Under the pieces are notes generated by a model that saw only the letters and a program-made list of their open reading frames with translations, was not told where the DNA came from and searched no databases. A stretch of DNA of 64,000 nt from Bdellovibrionaceae bacterium UBA2339 (lineage in GTDB: Bacteria; Bdellovibrionota; Bdellovibrionia; Bdellovibrionales; JAMPXM01): assembly GCA_002344785.1 (NCBI GenBank), contig DDUL01000013.1, positions 22,608 through 86,607 of the forward strand. Direction: 5' to 3'. Position 1 is the first letter of the stretch. Every line of letters begins with the position of its first letter. A program made the translations under genes and the position numbers. Below, in pieces: positions 8,563 through 16,560 of the stretch.

Positions 8563-9000
8563 TCACATGGCACGGTTCAACAGCCCGCCCGTCTTCCGAA
8601 CGGCCTGGGCCTTCACAAGGCTAAGATCCGCCTCGGAAATACGTCTGACAACTCGACCATCACGATCGCGTACAATGACTATGGGAATGAGGCCTTCACC
8701 CGGCTCTTTGAAGGTATGAGTTTCGCCTCCGACGCCGGCCCCTTGAAAGACGAGTTCAAAGCTGAGTCCGGCTTCTTTCACGCCAGGCATAGCCTCGAGG
8801 ATCTTCATCGATTCGGCAATTTCCTCGGGTGATAACTGCCGTCGACGCTGATCCCCTTGGTCAGCGCTCTGGCCATTGCCGTCTCGGTCCTCAGCCTTGT
8901 GCGTTTCAGTTTGGACGGCATCACGCGCGCGCGTCTCAGACGCTGATGTCAGCGTCGGCGTAGTTGGAATTAAACTGCGAACTGCGGCTCGCACGTCCAT
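8563..9000 (-). CDS. flaG: FlaG-family flagellar protein
   Basis: Protein of 145 residues. The first half is disordered and polar (QTETHKAEDRDGNGQSADQGDQRRR). The second half has the FlaG pattern: LSFELVFQGAG, then IPIVIVRDRDGRVVRRISEADLS, where FlaG proteins carry a V-V-D-x-x-T-x-E-V-I-R-Q-I-P-like motif. FlaG proteins are linked to filament length and sit next to fliD, as here. An upstream in-frame TTG at 9024 is an alternative start. The 3' end of the transposase frame (to 8936) overlaps its 5' end in another frame, and the element with the transposase begins 75 bp upstream, so its promoter may have been displaced. Confidence 0.7.
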   Translation of the reverse strand: MDVRAAVRSLIPTTPTLTSASETRARDAVQTETHKAEDRDGNGQSADQGDQRRRQLSPEEIAESMKILEAMPGVKEAGLSFELVFQGAGVGGETHTFKEPGEGLIPIVIVRDRDGRVVRRISEADLSLVKAQAVRKTGGLLNRAM

Positions 9001-10000
9001 GCTCAACTTCTCGGCAATTCTCAATTTGGACTCGCGAGACGGAGGGCCGGGGCCGTCTCAATCTGGACCTTTGGAGCTGCCCCGCTTGATTGTGCAATCG
9101 ACTTTGGTCCCGTGAAATTCGAGCCGGCACAATGAGAACGTCATTGTGATAGTTCGCATAGATATAGAGATGACGCCGCAATCCTCGGATCGTTTTGCTC
9201 GTATTCCAAGTTCTGCGGAAAAGACGACTGATGTGAGTTCGATTCATCGCCGCCGTATGGTTGAAACAAAAGAGAGGATCAAATCGACCCTCCTTGAGTT
9301 CCCCTTGGCCTGTCACACATCCACTTCTTCCAGGGTGCGTTACATGTACCGCGTGCGGGCAGAGCTCTTTCACGAGCAATGTGTAATGCGGATTTTCATC
9401 TGACTTTAGAATTCCACCCTTTACAAGTTGTCGGCTGACTTCCTCCAGCACTGTTCTCCGACAGGACTCGCGCTGATCCTCACGAACACCATATCTTTCC
9501 CTCGCTTTTTTTGCCAAGAGCCCGCGGGCCGGCATTTGAGCTGCCTCAAAGGAAACAATTCGACGCGTTCGCCCCGCCACGGCCATGGCAACCGAAACGG
9601 GATGATACTTCGAGTGCACATGTGTCTCGATTTCATCGACATACACTTCACCTACGCTCTCGGCCTTCGACTTGGCCAACTGAAAATTGCGATCAGCGAG
9701 ATCACCGAGACGCGCAAACTTTCGCTCAATGGTCGATCGACTGGCCTTCAAAACTCTCGCAGCACCTCTTTGCGTGCAGTTCTCAGCGAGAAGCTTCGGC
9801 AACCAAACGTCAAGATCTCGGCGTTTGGATCGGTAGAAATCTGACGTTGTGGCAAATGAGAAAGTGCGCCGACAAGCGTGACAATAGTAACGACGTAATC
9901 GACTCCGATCGAATCGTCGGAAATAGAATCCGCGACGTCCGATCTTCGCCCCATCACAAGTTTTCGCATGACAATGAGGACAGCTCAGTTGCTTTTCCAT
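8936..10000 (-). CDS. Zinc-ribbon/HTH DDE-type transposase of the 1-kb inverted-repeat element
   Basis: Frame of 354 residues. A zinc ribbon is formed by Cys7/Cys10 and Cys40/Cys43; a helix-turn-helix lies at about 75-98 (CTQRGAARVLKASRSTIERK). An RNase H-type core has Asp122 in VYVDEIETH and Asp201 in LKSDENPHY, followed by RSGCVTGQGELK and NHTAAMNRTHISRLFRRTW. The third acidic residue is not obvious; Glu234 is the best candidate. The layout resembles IS1-like transposases with fused InsA-type zinc finger and HTH. GGTGGGAAG precedes the ATG. The native end is probably near residue 290 (YANYHNDVLI); the frame then runs through the left terminal repeat and stops inside flaG, so the original stop seems lost. 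Confidence 0.75.
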   Translation of the reverse strand: MEKQLSCPHCHAKTCDGAKIGRRGFYFRRFDRSRLRRYYCHACRRTFSFATTSDFYRSKRRDLDVWLPKLLAENCTQRGAARVLKASRSTIERKFARLGDLADRNFQLAKSKAESVGEVYVDEIETHVHSKYHPVSVAMAVAGRTRRIVSFEAAQMPARGLLAKKARERYGVREDQRESCRRTVLEEVSRQLVKGGILKSDENPHYTLLVKELCPHAVHVTHPGRSGCVTGQGELKEGRFDPLFCFNHTAAMNRTHISRLFRRTWNTSKTIRGLRRHLYIYANYHNDVLIVPARISRDQSRLHNQAGQLQRSRLRRPRPSVSRVQIENCREVEHGRASRSSQFNSNYADADISV

Positions 10001-10095
10001 GGTCTTCCCACCCCGTAATTCTTAGGAGCGGGCGCATTCTTCAAAGCTTATGCCCGCTCAGAGCGGGTCAAGTCGCACACCGAAGCATGGCAGCT
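9075..10095. mobile_element. 1021-bp insertion element carrying the transposase (putative autonomous member)
   Basis: The left end is AGCTGCCCCGCTTGATTGTG and the right end (read inward) is AGCTGCCATGCTTCGGTGTG. Both match the terminal repeat of the seven short elements at most positions but are less perfect than theirs. The only long frame inside is the transposase on the minus strand. The element lies between flaG and flagellin 1. No clear target duplication flanks it. It may be the source, or a decayed relative of the source, of the short elements. Confidence 0.75.
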
Positions 10096-10102
10096 CAAAG
10101 AA

Positions 10103-10132
10103 CCTCCCGAGAGCCATGACTCTCGGGGTAGG
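10103..10132 (-). terminator. Stem-loop downstream of flagellin 1
   Basis: Perfect 8-bp stem CCCGAGAG/CTCTCGGG with a 6-base loop, about 170 bp past the flagellin 1 stop. On the minus strand it is followed by a weak T-rich stretch (GGTTCTTTG). It fits a transcription end for flagellin 1, placed between the gene and the insertion element. Confidence 0.5.
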
Positions 10133-10303
10133 TGTGGTTCCGGGAAGTGTCGCGCGATCTCGTCTTCGTCAATCCAAGCTTGGGCGACTCGACCAAACTC
10201 ACGCGACCTCAGGAGACCTTCCCTAGCGAGTCCATCGACATTCAACCGACGAACTCACTCAACCTAAATCAAAACGAATATGGATACGCACTCAGAGATC
10301 GGA

Positions 10304-11137
10304 TTAACCGACCAACTTGAGCGCATGCTGAGGCTGAACGTTAGCCGCAGCCAAGACACCCACTGAAGCCTGCTGAAGAATCTGATTCTTCGTCAGTTCG
10401 GCCGAGGCTGCCGCGATGTCCGTATCTCGAACTCGAGAGTTCGCTGCTGACAAGTTTTCATGTGCAATCGAGATCACGTCGGTCGTCGAGATCAGTCGGT
10501 TCTGAATCGCACCGAGATTGGCTCGATAGCTATTCACTTTGGACTGTGCCGAATCGAGCGTTTCGAGAGCATTCTGCGCACCTGACTTTGATGAGAAGTC
10601 GAGATCTTCAATGCCCAGCTCAGCCGTCGTCGCGTTGTTCTCGGTCGAGTCAAAGCTGATGCGGTCGTTGAAATCGTCATTCATAATGTCGACTTGGAAG
10701 TCGAACTGACCACCCGAACCGTTAAGCAAGTTGACCTTACCGTAGCGAGTCGACTGAGCGATCCGCTCCGCTTCGTTACGAAGCTGCTGAACTTCTTTAT
10801 TGATAAATTCACGTTCGACATCCGACACCGTGTCCGAAGCGGCCTGTACGCCGAGTTCTCGGAAGCGTGTGAGGATATTCGAAATCTCAGACAAACCACC
10901 TTCAGCAGTTTGGACCATCGAGATTCCGTCATTTGCGTTGCGGCCGGCTTGCGCATAGCCGCGAATCTGAGACTTCAAGTTTTCACTGAGGGCCAAGCCG
11001 GCGGCATCATCGGCCGCTTTCGTAATGCGCGTACCAGAAGACAATTGCGCAAATGACTTGGTGATCTCGCGATTCGAACCAGCCAATGAACGTTGAGCTG
11101 TGATCGACGAAATATTTGTTGCGACTCGCATTCCCAT
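10304..11137 (-). CDS. fliC: Flagellin (copy 1)
   Basis: Protein of 277 residues, the short flagellin form lacking large outer domains. The conserved N-terminal helices are present (MRVATNISSITAQRSL, then SSGTRITKAADDAAGLALSENL and ANDGISMVQTAEGGLSEI), as are the C-terminal ones (IQNRLISTTDVISIAHENLSAANSRVRDTDIA, then ILQQASVGVLAAAN). It forms the filament after export. GCAGGAGAG precedes the ATG; an ATG two codons later would give the same protein lacking MG. The leader has a 7-bp stem palindrome just upstream and a sigma-28 promoter about 250 bp upstream, so it should be silent until FlgM is exported. Confidence 0.95.
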   Translation of the reverse strand: MGMRVATNISSITAQRSLAGSNREITKSFAQLSSGTRITKAADDAAGLALSENLKSQIRGYAQAGRNANDGISMVQTAEGGLSEISNILTRFRELGVQAASDTVSDVEREFINKEVQQLRNEAERIAQSTRYGKVNLLNGSGGQFDFQVDIMNDDFNDRISFDSTENNATTAELGIEDLDFSSKSGAQNALETLDSAQSKVNSYRANLGAIQNRLISTTDVISIAHENLSAANSRVRDTDIAAASAELTKNQILQQASVGVLAAANVQPQHALKLVG

Positions 11138-11155
11138 GAGACTCTCCTGCTTTCT

Positions 11156-11171
11156 CGCGACTTTAGTCGCG
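11156..11171 (-). promoter_or_regulatory. Leader palindrome before flagellin 1 ribosome site
   Basis: CGCGACTTTAGTCGCG is a perfect 7-bp inverted repeat with a 2-base centre (or a 6-bp stem with a tetraloop). In the mRNA it ends 12 nt before the GCAGGAG ribosome site. Its place matches the hairpins in the leaders of flagellins 2 and 3, suggesting translational control, but its loop lacks GGA. Confidence 0.5.
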
Positions 11172-11383
11172 TTTCGTCCCGCATAGACGACCGGGCCTCG
11201 AACCTACTTCGAGGGGTTGTTCCGGAGGCGCCATCCAAATCTGGCGCTCTTGGGTTGAACACGTTGGTGTGCAGTTCTGATTCACCTTCGATCACAGCGG
11301 AGTCTTCGCATCTGTCAGAAGCAGTCACTCATCTGACTTCGCTCGTCCGCTCGACCTTAGGTGCGTCGAGCTTCACAACCCTC

Positions 11384-11410
11384 TCTTCGGCGAGTCCGGT
11401 TACAACTTCA
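11384..11410 (-). promoter_or_regulatory. Sigma-28-type promoter for flagellin 1
   Basis: On the minus strand TGAAGTTG, an 11-bp spacer, then GCCGAAGA. The enterobacterial FliA consensus is TAAAGTTT-N11-GCCGATAA, so 6 of 8 and 6 of 8 positions match with exact spacing. The same arrangement occurs upstream of the other two flagellins. The leader would be about 240 nt. Confidence 0.7.
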
Positions 11411-11570
11411 GTCGAGTCGAGCAAAACTGGACGATCGTCGCGCGACTTCTGGACCTAGATCGAGAAATCCGCGACCTTCATCCCAACTTGGAGCACCGAA
11501 TTTCGGAATTTTCCGGACCTTTGTCGCGTGACGGAGGTCCCGTGCACTTTGGTCGATTGGACTTTGTTCG

Positions 11571-11743
11571 AGCTGCCACGCTTGAGTGTGCAACTTGGGT
11601 CTATGACCGTTGTTAGGTCGCGAGGATCTCTCTGTAATCGAGCTTTCGGTGAACAAATTGGCTCCGAATAGTCCGTAGTTCTCTGCAATGCTCAGCGAAT
11701 TCACGGACTTTCGTTTGATCTTGCACACTCAAGCGTGGCAGCT
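11571..11743. mobile_element. MITE-like inverted-repeat element C (173 bp)
   Basis: Both ends read inward AGCTGCCACGCTTGAGTGTG, a perfect 22-bp terminal repeat including the following CA. It lies between the flagellin 1 promoter and the start of the outer-membrane protein gene, so it is part of the upstream region of the latter. The core contains GACC/GGTC and GTCCGT/ACGGAC dyads but no gene. Confidence 0.85.
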
Positions 11744-11819
11744 AGGCGAATATCCATTTTTCGCCCCACAACCCTCAGACACTCTCCAGCGCGGAGTATT
11801 AAGGTTACACTAAGATGAG

Positions 11820-12620
11820 ATGAGCACGAGCTTAAGAAACCCTAGACCCGAGCACTCATCGACGTGGATCGCCCGTACGGTAAGTCCGGCGCTCGCGTCG
11901 ATCCGCAATGCTTTGCTCTCGTCGCTCTTTACGACGTTACTCGCGTCGTTACCCACACTAGTACCTACGCTGTTACCCACGCTGGTACCCACGATGCGAC
12001 TCGCGTCTTTACTCACGATGCTGCTCACGCTTGTGAGTGCCGAGCCCGCGCGCGCGCAGATGGGTTCAGACCCGAACTCGTTCTTCAATAAGCAAACGAC
12101 AAAGATCGGAGCGGGCCTGGTGATCTATGGCGGAGAAGTCGATACTTCGCTGACAAAGAAACGTGCGTACGCAGGTGAAATCAGCACCGAGCGCGGGAGT
12201 CGCTGGCTCCGCTTTTTCGGAAGAGTCCGCGGCGAGTACTCCACGGGCCAGACCTCGTTCTTGGACTCGGGCACATCGACGGATTACTCCTACGAGTTCA
12301 TCTATGGCCAAGCGCTTTTGGGAGTCCGACTGAGCCTCTTACCCACAAAGTATTTTGTCCCCTATGTGTTTGCTTCGGGAAGCGGCGGGCTGGCGCACTT
12401 GTCGATCAACGGCACACCGACCTCGCTCAGGAAGTCACAGACCTCAACGACCACAGGTAGCGAAGTTGGAGCAGGCATTGAGTTGGAGTTTGGTGGCGAC
12501 GGCGGCAAAAAGACTTTGCTCTATAGTGAAATTCAGTTGCGTCGCGGGAGCGTCGAGCTCGCTGGCCAACGCGACTTTTCACTCGAGTCGCTTCGTCTGA
12601 TCGGAGGCTTTGGATGGTAA
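11820..12620 (+). CDS. Outer-membrane beta-barrel-like protein
   Basis: Frame of 266 residues. A signal peptide of classical form begins at an internal ATG (11994), MRLASLLTMLLTLVS, ending at the cleavage site PARA-Q. After this come alternating amphipathic segments typical of a small outer-membrane barrel (KIGAGLVIYGGEVDTSL, WLRFFGRVRGEYSTG, EFIYGQALLGVRLSLLP), ending in FGW. I list the longer start, but the 58 preceding residues are an unusual hydrophobic repeat (PTLVPTLLPTLVPT) encoded by a short tandem repeat, so 11994 may be the true start. Its last codons overlap the next gene (ATGGTAA). The function is unknown. Confidence 0.6.
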   Translation: MSTSLRNPRPEHSSTWIARTVSPALASIRNALLSSLFTTLLASLPTLVPTLLPTLVPTMRLASLLTMLLTLVSAEPARAQMGSDPNSFFNKQTTKIGAGLVIYGGEVDTSLTKKRAYAGEISTERGSRWLRFFGRVRGEYSTGQTSFLDSGTSTDYSYEFIYGQALLGVRLSLLPTKYFVPYVFASGSGGLAHLSINGTPTSLRKSQTSTTTGSEVGAGIELEFGGDGGKKTLLYSEIQLRRGSVELAGQRDFSLESLRLIGGFGW

Positions 12621-13723
12621 GAACTGAAAAGTCTGTTCATTCAAATCGCGAAGTCGCGCGAGCCCACCGGCCCGCATCGCTTCGGAGAGCTTGGCCGATT
12701 GTACTGTCTTTGCTCGCCACAGCCGCAACACTCTCCTGCGGAACGGAAGAGAAGTCGACCAGCAACACGAGTACGCCGCCTGCGGCCTCGACACCTCAGA
12801 CCTATGTGTATGTGGCCAGCGGCACAGCTTACGCGGGCAACGGCATCACGCCTGCAACCGCGACGAACACCATCGTTCGCTACACGACAGCAGGAGTCTT
12901 TGATCGGATCGTGCGCGACTACACAAACAGTCCGGGCGATAGTCCGATCGCGATGGTGAACTATTCGACGACGACCATCTTGGTCCTTGTCGAGAACACA
13001 TCGAGCCGCCGCATTGAAGAGGTGGCAAAAGATGGTTCCAGCTACTCCACATTTCTTAGCAACGGCACAGCACTCAGCGCACAATTACGCTCACTCGCGC
13101 TTTCCGCCGATGGTGGCTTCTTAGTAAGCAAGGGCACGGCCATCGAAAAGTTCAACAGTTCGAAGACCCGCATCACCGTAGGTGCTAACCCCTTCATCAA
13201 CGCTCCCGCCTCGACTTGCGGGACCTCGACGACACTTTCTCCTGACATCGCCGTGCACTCTTCAGGCAACATTGTGATGGCGCATGCCGCGGCCTCGCCC
13301 AACAATCAAGTGAACTACATTTCTAAGAATGGCTACACGACGACTGCGGACTGCCTGAGTGTTGTCGAGGGCGCGTCCGCAAACCACTTCCCGACAGCCG
13401 TGCACATTCACTCGGGCGGCAAGCTCCTCGTCGGGTACTCGAACAATACAGGCCCTGTGCATCAGATCTATAGCTATGATCTTTCAAGTACGGCGATCAC
13501 TGCGGCCGCGGTGGCGTACAACGATACGTCTGTGCTTCAGGGGATTTCCGAGATCGCGGCTGGCCCCGACGGCAGCGTCTTGGTTGCGGCCTCAGCACCC
13601 GCACTCAACACTATCGAGAAGTTTACCATTTCGGGCGCGACATTATCACGTGTCGGCACCTCCACATTCATCGGCCCCAGCGTCTTTACAAAATCCGTCA
13701 CATCGATTTTGACCACGGAGTGA
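12614..13723 (+). CDS. Putative lipoprotein with propeller-like repeats
   Basis: Protein of 369 residues. A positively charged N-terminus precedes a hydrophobic stretch (WPIVLSLLATAATLSCGTEEK) with a lipobox LSCG, so Cys42 is probably lipidated. The rest is Ser/Thr-rich with repeating segments of the form LRSLALSADGGFLVSKGT and ISEIAAGPDGSVLVAAS, as in NHL or other beta-propeller proteins. It is expected on the periplasmic face of a membrane or on the surface. Its ATG overlaps the stop of the outer-membrane barrel gene, so the two are probably one operon. The exact function is unknown. Confidence 0.65.
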   Translation: MVRTEKSVHSNREVARAHRPASLRRAWPIVLSLLATAATLSCGTEEKSTSNTSTPPAASTPQTYVYVASGTAYAGNGITPATATNTIVRYTTAGVFDRIVRDYTNSPGDSPIAMVNYSTTTILVLVENTSSRRIEEVAKDGSSYSTFLSNGTALSAQLRSLALSADGGFLVSKGTAIEKFNSSKTRITVGANPFINAPASTCGTSTTLSPDIAVHSSGNIVMAHAAASPNNQVNYISKNGYTTTADCLSVVEGASANHFPTAVHIHSGGKLLVGYSNNTGPVHQIYSYDLSSTAITAAAVAYNDTSVLQGISEIAAGPDGSVLVAASAPALNTIEKFTISGATLSRVGTSTFIGPSVFTKSVTSILTTE

Positions 13724-13736
13724 TCAGGGTCTTGAC

Positions 13737-13775
13737 GCAAAAAAGCCCGCGTCACTGAATTCTCAGCGCGCGGGC
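13737..13775 (-). terminator. Rho-independent terminator of the vWA gene
   Basis: On the minus strand the stem GCCCGCG/CGCGGGC is followed by six T. It lies about 65 bp beyond the stop of the vWA gene. The same stem also ends the plus-strand lipoprotein region, but there it has no T-run. Confidence 0.85.
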
Positions 13776-13797
13776 CAATACCTCAGGCCCATTCCGA

Positions 13798-13819
13798 GCC
13801 CGGGCCCGGGCCCGGGCCC
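13798..13819. repeat. Self-complementary GGGCCC tandem repeat
   Basis: Three and a half copies of CCCGGG in alternation, 22 bp of pure G+C that is its own reverse complement over most of its length. It lies between the vWA stop and its terminator and could form alternative hairpins in the transcript. Confidence 0.8.
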
Positions 13820-13837
13820 TAAAAAACGCTTCAATGA

Positions 13838-14926
13838 TTACTTCGTCCAATACTCGATGATGAGCGGCACACCCACTGGCTCCAGTGGCATGAGCGCGCG
13901 CTCGCCGAGGATCAGGCGATGGCGAAGGCGATCAAAGCTGAACCCAAATTGTAGATTGCCGGCCATCAATTGGCGCGAGCCGTAGGTCAGTGACATCGTC
14001 GCATAGTCAGCAGGAAGCGGCAGTTGGATCTCGCGCGCCACTCGTTGACCCATCGTCATGCCGACTGCCTCGAGCGCATCGCCGAATGCCGGATCACACA
14101 AGTTGGCGATGCGGCTTCCGCCGATGAGCTCCATGGCCGCTTCGATTCGCGTCGGCACGGACTCGCCACCTCGATCGCACTTTGTGTCGTTGGTCGGAAT
14201 GAATGCCGCATGCAATGCGAGAGCGCCCGTCGGGCCGACCTCAGATCGCAGCGAGCCCACAAAGTCTCCAACCGAAATGAGTGCCGACGACCCGGGCTGA
14301 CCAATCGTCGCCAGCGGTGCCGACTGATCGTCCGCATCCGTCACTAGCAAAATTGCCAGCGCCGCGTCCGCACGCCGGAATCCCTTGTTCGCGCCATCGC
14401 GAGTCGGCTGCTGCAAGCTCAACAGCACCGACGCAAATGGCTGCTCAGTGCCCGAGCCATTCGTCGTCATCGCTTTCTGAAGATTCTCACGAAGCGTCGC
14501 CTCAAAGTCTGCGTCCGCCATACTCGCAAAAGCCCGCTTCACGCCGATCAGCTGACCGGGTACATGCGCGCCCATGCTATCCGCACTCGTGGTCAACACA
14601 CCGACATGCAGATCCGCACCCAACTTGGCAGCGGCCAAAGTCAGTCGATCCACGTTGCGCGCCAAATTCGCTTGATGCGCCGACATCGAGCCCGAATCGT
14701 CGATCACGATCAACAAATCGATCTTGTTCATTTCGGTGCGGACATCGACCTCCATGCGAATGCGCGTGCGCGATCCGGACGCCGAAGTCTCAACTTCGTT
14801 CACCGCCAACGCCGAGGCCACCGGCGCCATCCCAACCAACAACGCCAATCCCGCAAGCCAGCCACCCAATTGTCCGCGCGCTTCGCCCAGCATCGAGCCG
14901 CGCGATTTTCCGAAGCACAACTTCAT
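13838..14926 (-). CDS. Exported von Willebrand factor A domain protein
   Basis: Protein of 362 residues. A signal peptide (WLAGLALLVGMAPVASALA) is followed from about residue 68 by a vWA domain: LLIVIDDSGSMSAHQ contains the DxSxS metal-binding (MIDAS) motif, and LAILLVTDADDQSAP is the later Asp strand. It is expected in the periplasm or on the surface, binding a protein ligand through a divalent metal. GAGGAG lies 5 nt before the ATG. The position between flagellins 1 and 2 may be incidental. Surface adhesion is possible, but nothing in the sequence names the partner. Confidence 0.8.
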   Translation of the reverse strand: MKLCFGKSRGSMLGEARGQLGGWLAGLALLVGMAPVASALAVNEVETSASGSRTRIRMEVDVRTEMNKIDLLIVIDDSGSMSAHQANLARNVDRLTLAAAKLGADLHVGVLTTSADSMGAHVPGQLIGVKRAFASMADADFEATLRENLQKAMTTNGSGTEQPFASVLLSLQQPTRDGANKGFRRADAALAILLVTDADDQSAPLATIGQPGSSALISVGDFVGSLRSEVGPTGALALHAAFIPTNDTKCDRGGESVPTRIEAAMELIGGSRIANLCDPAFGDALEAVGMTMGQRVAREIQLPLPADYATMSLTYGSRQLMAGNLQFGFSFDRLRHRLILGERALMPLEPVGVPLIIEYWTK

Positions 14927-15033
14927 ACAAACTCCTCAACATGTTGATGATCGAGAGAGGGGAACCAATGCGGCGAGGTTCACTCAGGGTTTGCGGCGGG
15001 GTCATGGTTTGATGCGGTCGGTTATCTGACAGA

Positions 15034-15205
15034 AACTGCCATTCTTGAGTGTGCAAAGTGTCGAGGCCACCGCGAATTTAGTATTGAATATCAGCGACTT
15101 GGAACTTTCCTAGGCGCGCGTGGACTCGACGGATTTGGCATCGGGCTAAAAGTTCACCTCAATCAGGAACTTACGACGGTGTTTGCACACTCAAGTGTGG
15201 CAGCT
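15034..15205. mobile_element. MITE-like inverted-repeat element D (172 bp)
   Basis: The left end is AACTGCCATTCTTGAGTGTG and the right end (read inward) is AGCTGCCACACTTGAGTGTG; both continue CAAA. It lies between the vWA start and the flagellin 2 terminator. The core has no shared sequence with the other elements that I can see. Confidence 0.8.
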
Positions 15206-15211
15206 CAAACG

Positions 15212-15238
15212 AAAAACCCCGGAGGTTTCCCCCCGGGG
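15212..15238 (-). terminator. Rho-independent terminator downstream of flagellin 2
   Basis: On the minus strand CCCCGG, a 10-base loop, CCGGGG, then five T. It is about 420 bp from the flagellin 2 stop and immediately before element D, so the flagellin 2 transcript may have a long 3' untranslated part. Confidence 0.85.
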
Positions 15239-15656
15239 TGGGCTTGAGAGTCGTCGTCTGTGGGCTACGACTCACATTGTGAAACTGGTCGTTCTAACCT
15301 GAACCTCTCCGCGCTCGCCCTCGGCTCGGATCGGCGTTTTCTTTCGCAAACTTCTTCACGTGGTTTCGATCTCAAATTCCTCCGCAACGGGTTCCGGAGA
15401 GCATCCTTCCACATTCTTGCTCGCAGGCTCCACCGTCGCGCCTCGCCGCCTCGCTGCGGACTCTTGTACGCATGAGGACTCGAGATCACCACGGCGCGCG
15501 GGGTGTCGGCGTCGGCGACACAATCTTGCGTGCCGACGCTTTTCACATTGAGGCGGAGAGGGGCACCCGCGCTGGCCGGCCCATCTCACTCCGAGGTCCC
15601 ACACCACGCGGGCGTGGGACTCTCATTCAAAGACTTGTTTCTGCGAGTTCACTGAA
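15239..15656. other. Region between flagellin 2 stop and its terminator
   Basis: No convincing gene. A 7-bp stem GTCCCAC/GTGGGAC lies at 15597-15620, 37 bp past the flagellin stop. Short minus-strand frames here are Arg-rich and lack ribosome sites. The stretch would be transcribed as a 3' untranslated region if the terminator at 15212 is the real end. Confidence 0.5.
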
Positions 15657-16484
15657 TCATGTCAGGAGGCGGAGTGCGGCCATCGGCTGCTGGTTGGCTT
15701 GCGCCATCACCGACACGGCCGCTTGCTGCAAGATGTTCGACGATGCCAGCTCCGCACTTTCGCGCGCGATGTCCGCGTCGCGAATTCGGGAGAAGGCGGC
15801 CGACAAGTTTTCATACTGAATGTCGAGGTTCGACGTCGTGGTGTTCAATCGACTTTGGACCGCACCGAAGTCGGCGCGCATCTTACCGATCTCAACCAAA
15901 GCTTCGTCGACAGAACCGAGCAAAGATCTCGCGCTGCCTTTGTCCTCGACCGACACACCGTCGATGCCCAAGGCTCCGACTGTTGCGTCCGCGGACATTT
16001 GATAGCGGATGATGTTGTCGTCGTCGCCGAATGGACCGACGTGGAACTCCATCTCTTCACCTGTACCGTCGAGCAGTGTCTTCGAACCGAATCGAGTCGT
16101 CTTCGCGATTCGATCCGCCTCGAGGACCAACTGCTGAACTTCCTTATCGAGGAACTGGCGCTCAGTTTCGCCGATGTTATCGGACGCCGCTTGCACACCA
16201 AGTTCTCGCATACGAATCAAGATGTTGTTGATCTCGTTCAAGCCACCCTCGGAGACTTGCACCAAGGAGACAGCGTTGAACGCGTTCTGTCGCGCCATCA
16301 AAAGACCACGATTCTGACCTTTGATGTTCTCCGAGATCGCCAAGCCAGCCGCATCATCCGCGGCGTTGACGATTCGGCTACCTGAAGACAGAGCTGCGAG
16401 GGCGTGTGACCCACGAGTCTGCTGCGTCGACAGCTGTCGTTGAGCGTTAATCGCTGCAACGTTTGTTGAAATTCTCAAGCCCAT
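15657..16484 (-). CDS. fliC: Flagellin (copy 2)
   Basis: Protein of 275 residues. N-terminal flagellin helices are MGLRISTNVAAINAQRQL and SSGSRIVNAADDAAGLAISENI, with NAVSLVQVSEGGLNEINNIL; C-terminal helices are QSRLNTTTSNLDIQYENLSAAFSRIRDADIA and ILQQAAVSVMAQAN. It is closest in length and pattern to flagellin 1. GAGGAGG precedes the ATG at 8 nt; the longer frame to 16610 is not used. A hairpin with GGA in the loop lies just upstream of this ribosome site and a sigma-28 promoter about 280 bp upstream, so both CsrA and FlgM control are plausible. Confidence 0.95.
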   Translation of the reverse strand: MGLRISTNVAAINAQRQLSTQQTRGSHALAALSSGSRIVNAADDAAGLAISENIKGQNRGLLMARQNAFNAVSLVQVSEGGLNEINNILIRMRELGVQAASDNIGETERQFLDKEVQQLVLEADRIAKTTRFGSKTLLDGTGEEMEFHVGPFGDDDNIIRYQMSADATVGALGIDGVSVEDKGSARSLLGSVDEALVEIGKMRADFGAVQSRLNTTTSNLDIQYENLSAAFSRIRDADIARESAELASSNILQQAAVSVMAQANQQPMAALRLLT

Positions 16485-16501
16485 GACGGACCTCCTCTTT
16501 C

Positions 16502-16517
16502 CACCTCTTCCGAGGTG
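16502..16517 (-). promoter_or_regulatory. Candidate CsrA-binding hairpin in flagellin 2 leader
   Basis: In the mRNA the sequence CACCTCGGAAGAGGTG is a 6-bp stem with a GGAA loop, the textbook form of a CsrA site. A second GGA lies in the ribosome site GAGGAGG a few bases downstream. Two such sites, one over the Shine-Dalgarno, are how CsrA represses hag in Bacillus. CsrA and its antagonist FliW are encoded at 33208-33435 and 32214-32855. Confidence 0.6.
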
Positions 16518-16524
16518 CCCACAG

Positions 16525-16560
16525 ACCAGAAGCTTCAGGTGCCCATCACCCGCTTCTGGT
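16525..16560 (-). promoter_or_regulatory. Second stem-loop in flagellin 2 leader
   Basis: Perfect 9-bp stem ACCAGAAGC/GCTTCTGGT with an 18-base loop, just upstream of the GGA-loop hairpin. It may stabilise the leader or set up an alternative fold. Confidence 0.5.

Larger units (their letters stand above)
11138..11819. other. Long divergent intergenic region
   Basis: 682 bp between flagellin 1 (minus) and the outer-membrane protein gene (plus). It contains a 16-bp palindrome (11156-11171) just before the flagellin ribosome site, a dyad GCGCCA/TGGCGC at 11228-11247, the sigma-28 promoter at 11384-11410, and element C. A small dyad GGCGAA/TTCGCC lies next to the right end of element C. Confidence 0.7.

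Noticed and set aside
15265..15607. Small minus-strand frames after flagellin 2
   Set aside because: Arg- and Pro-rich, overlapping each other in different frames, no ribosome sites; read as untranslated region before the terminator.
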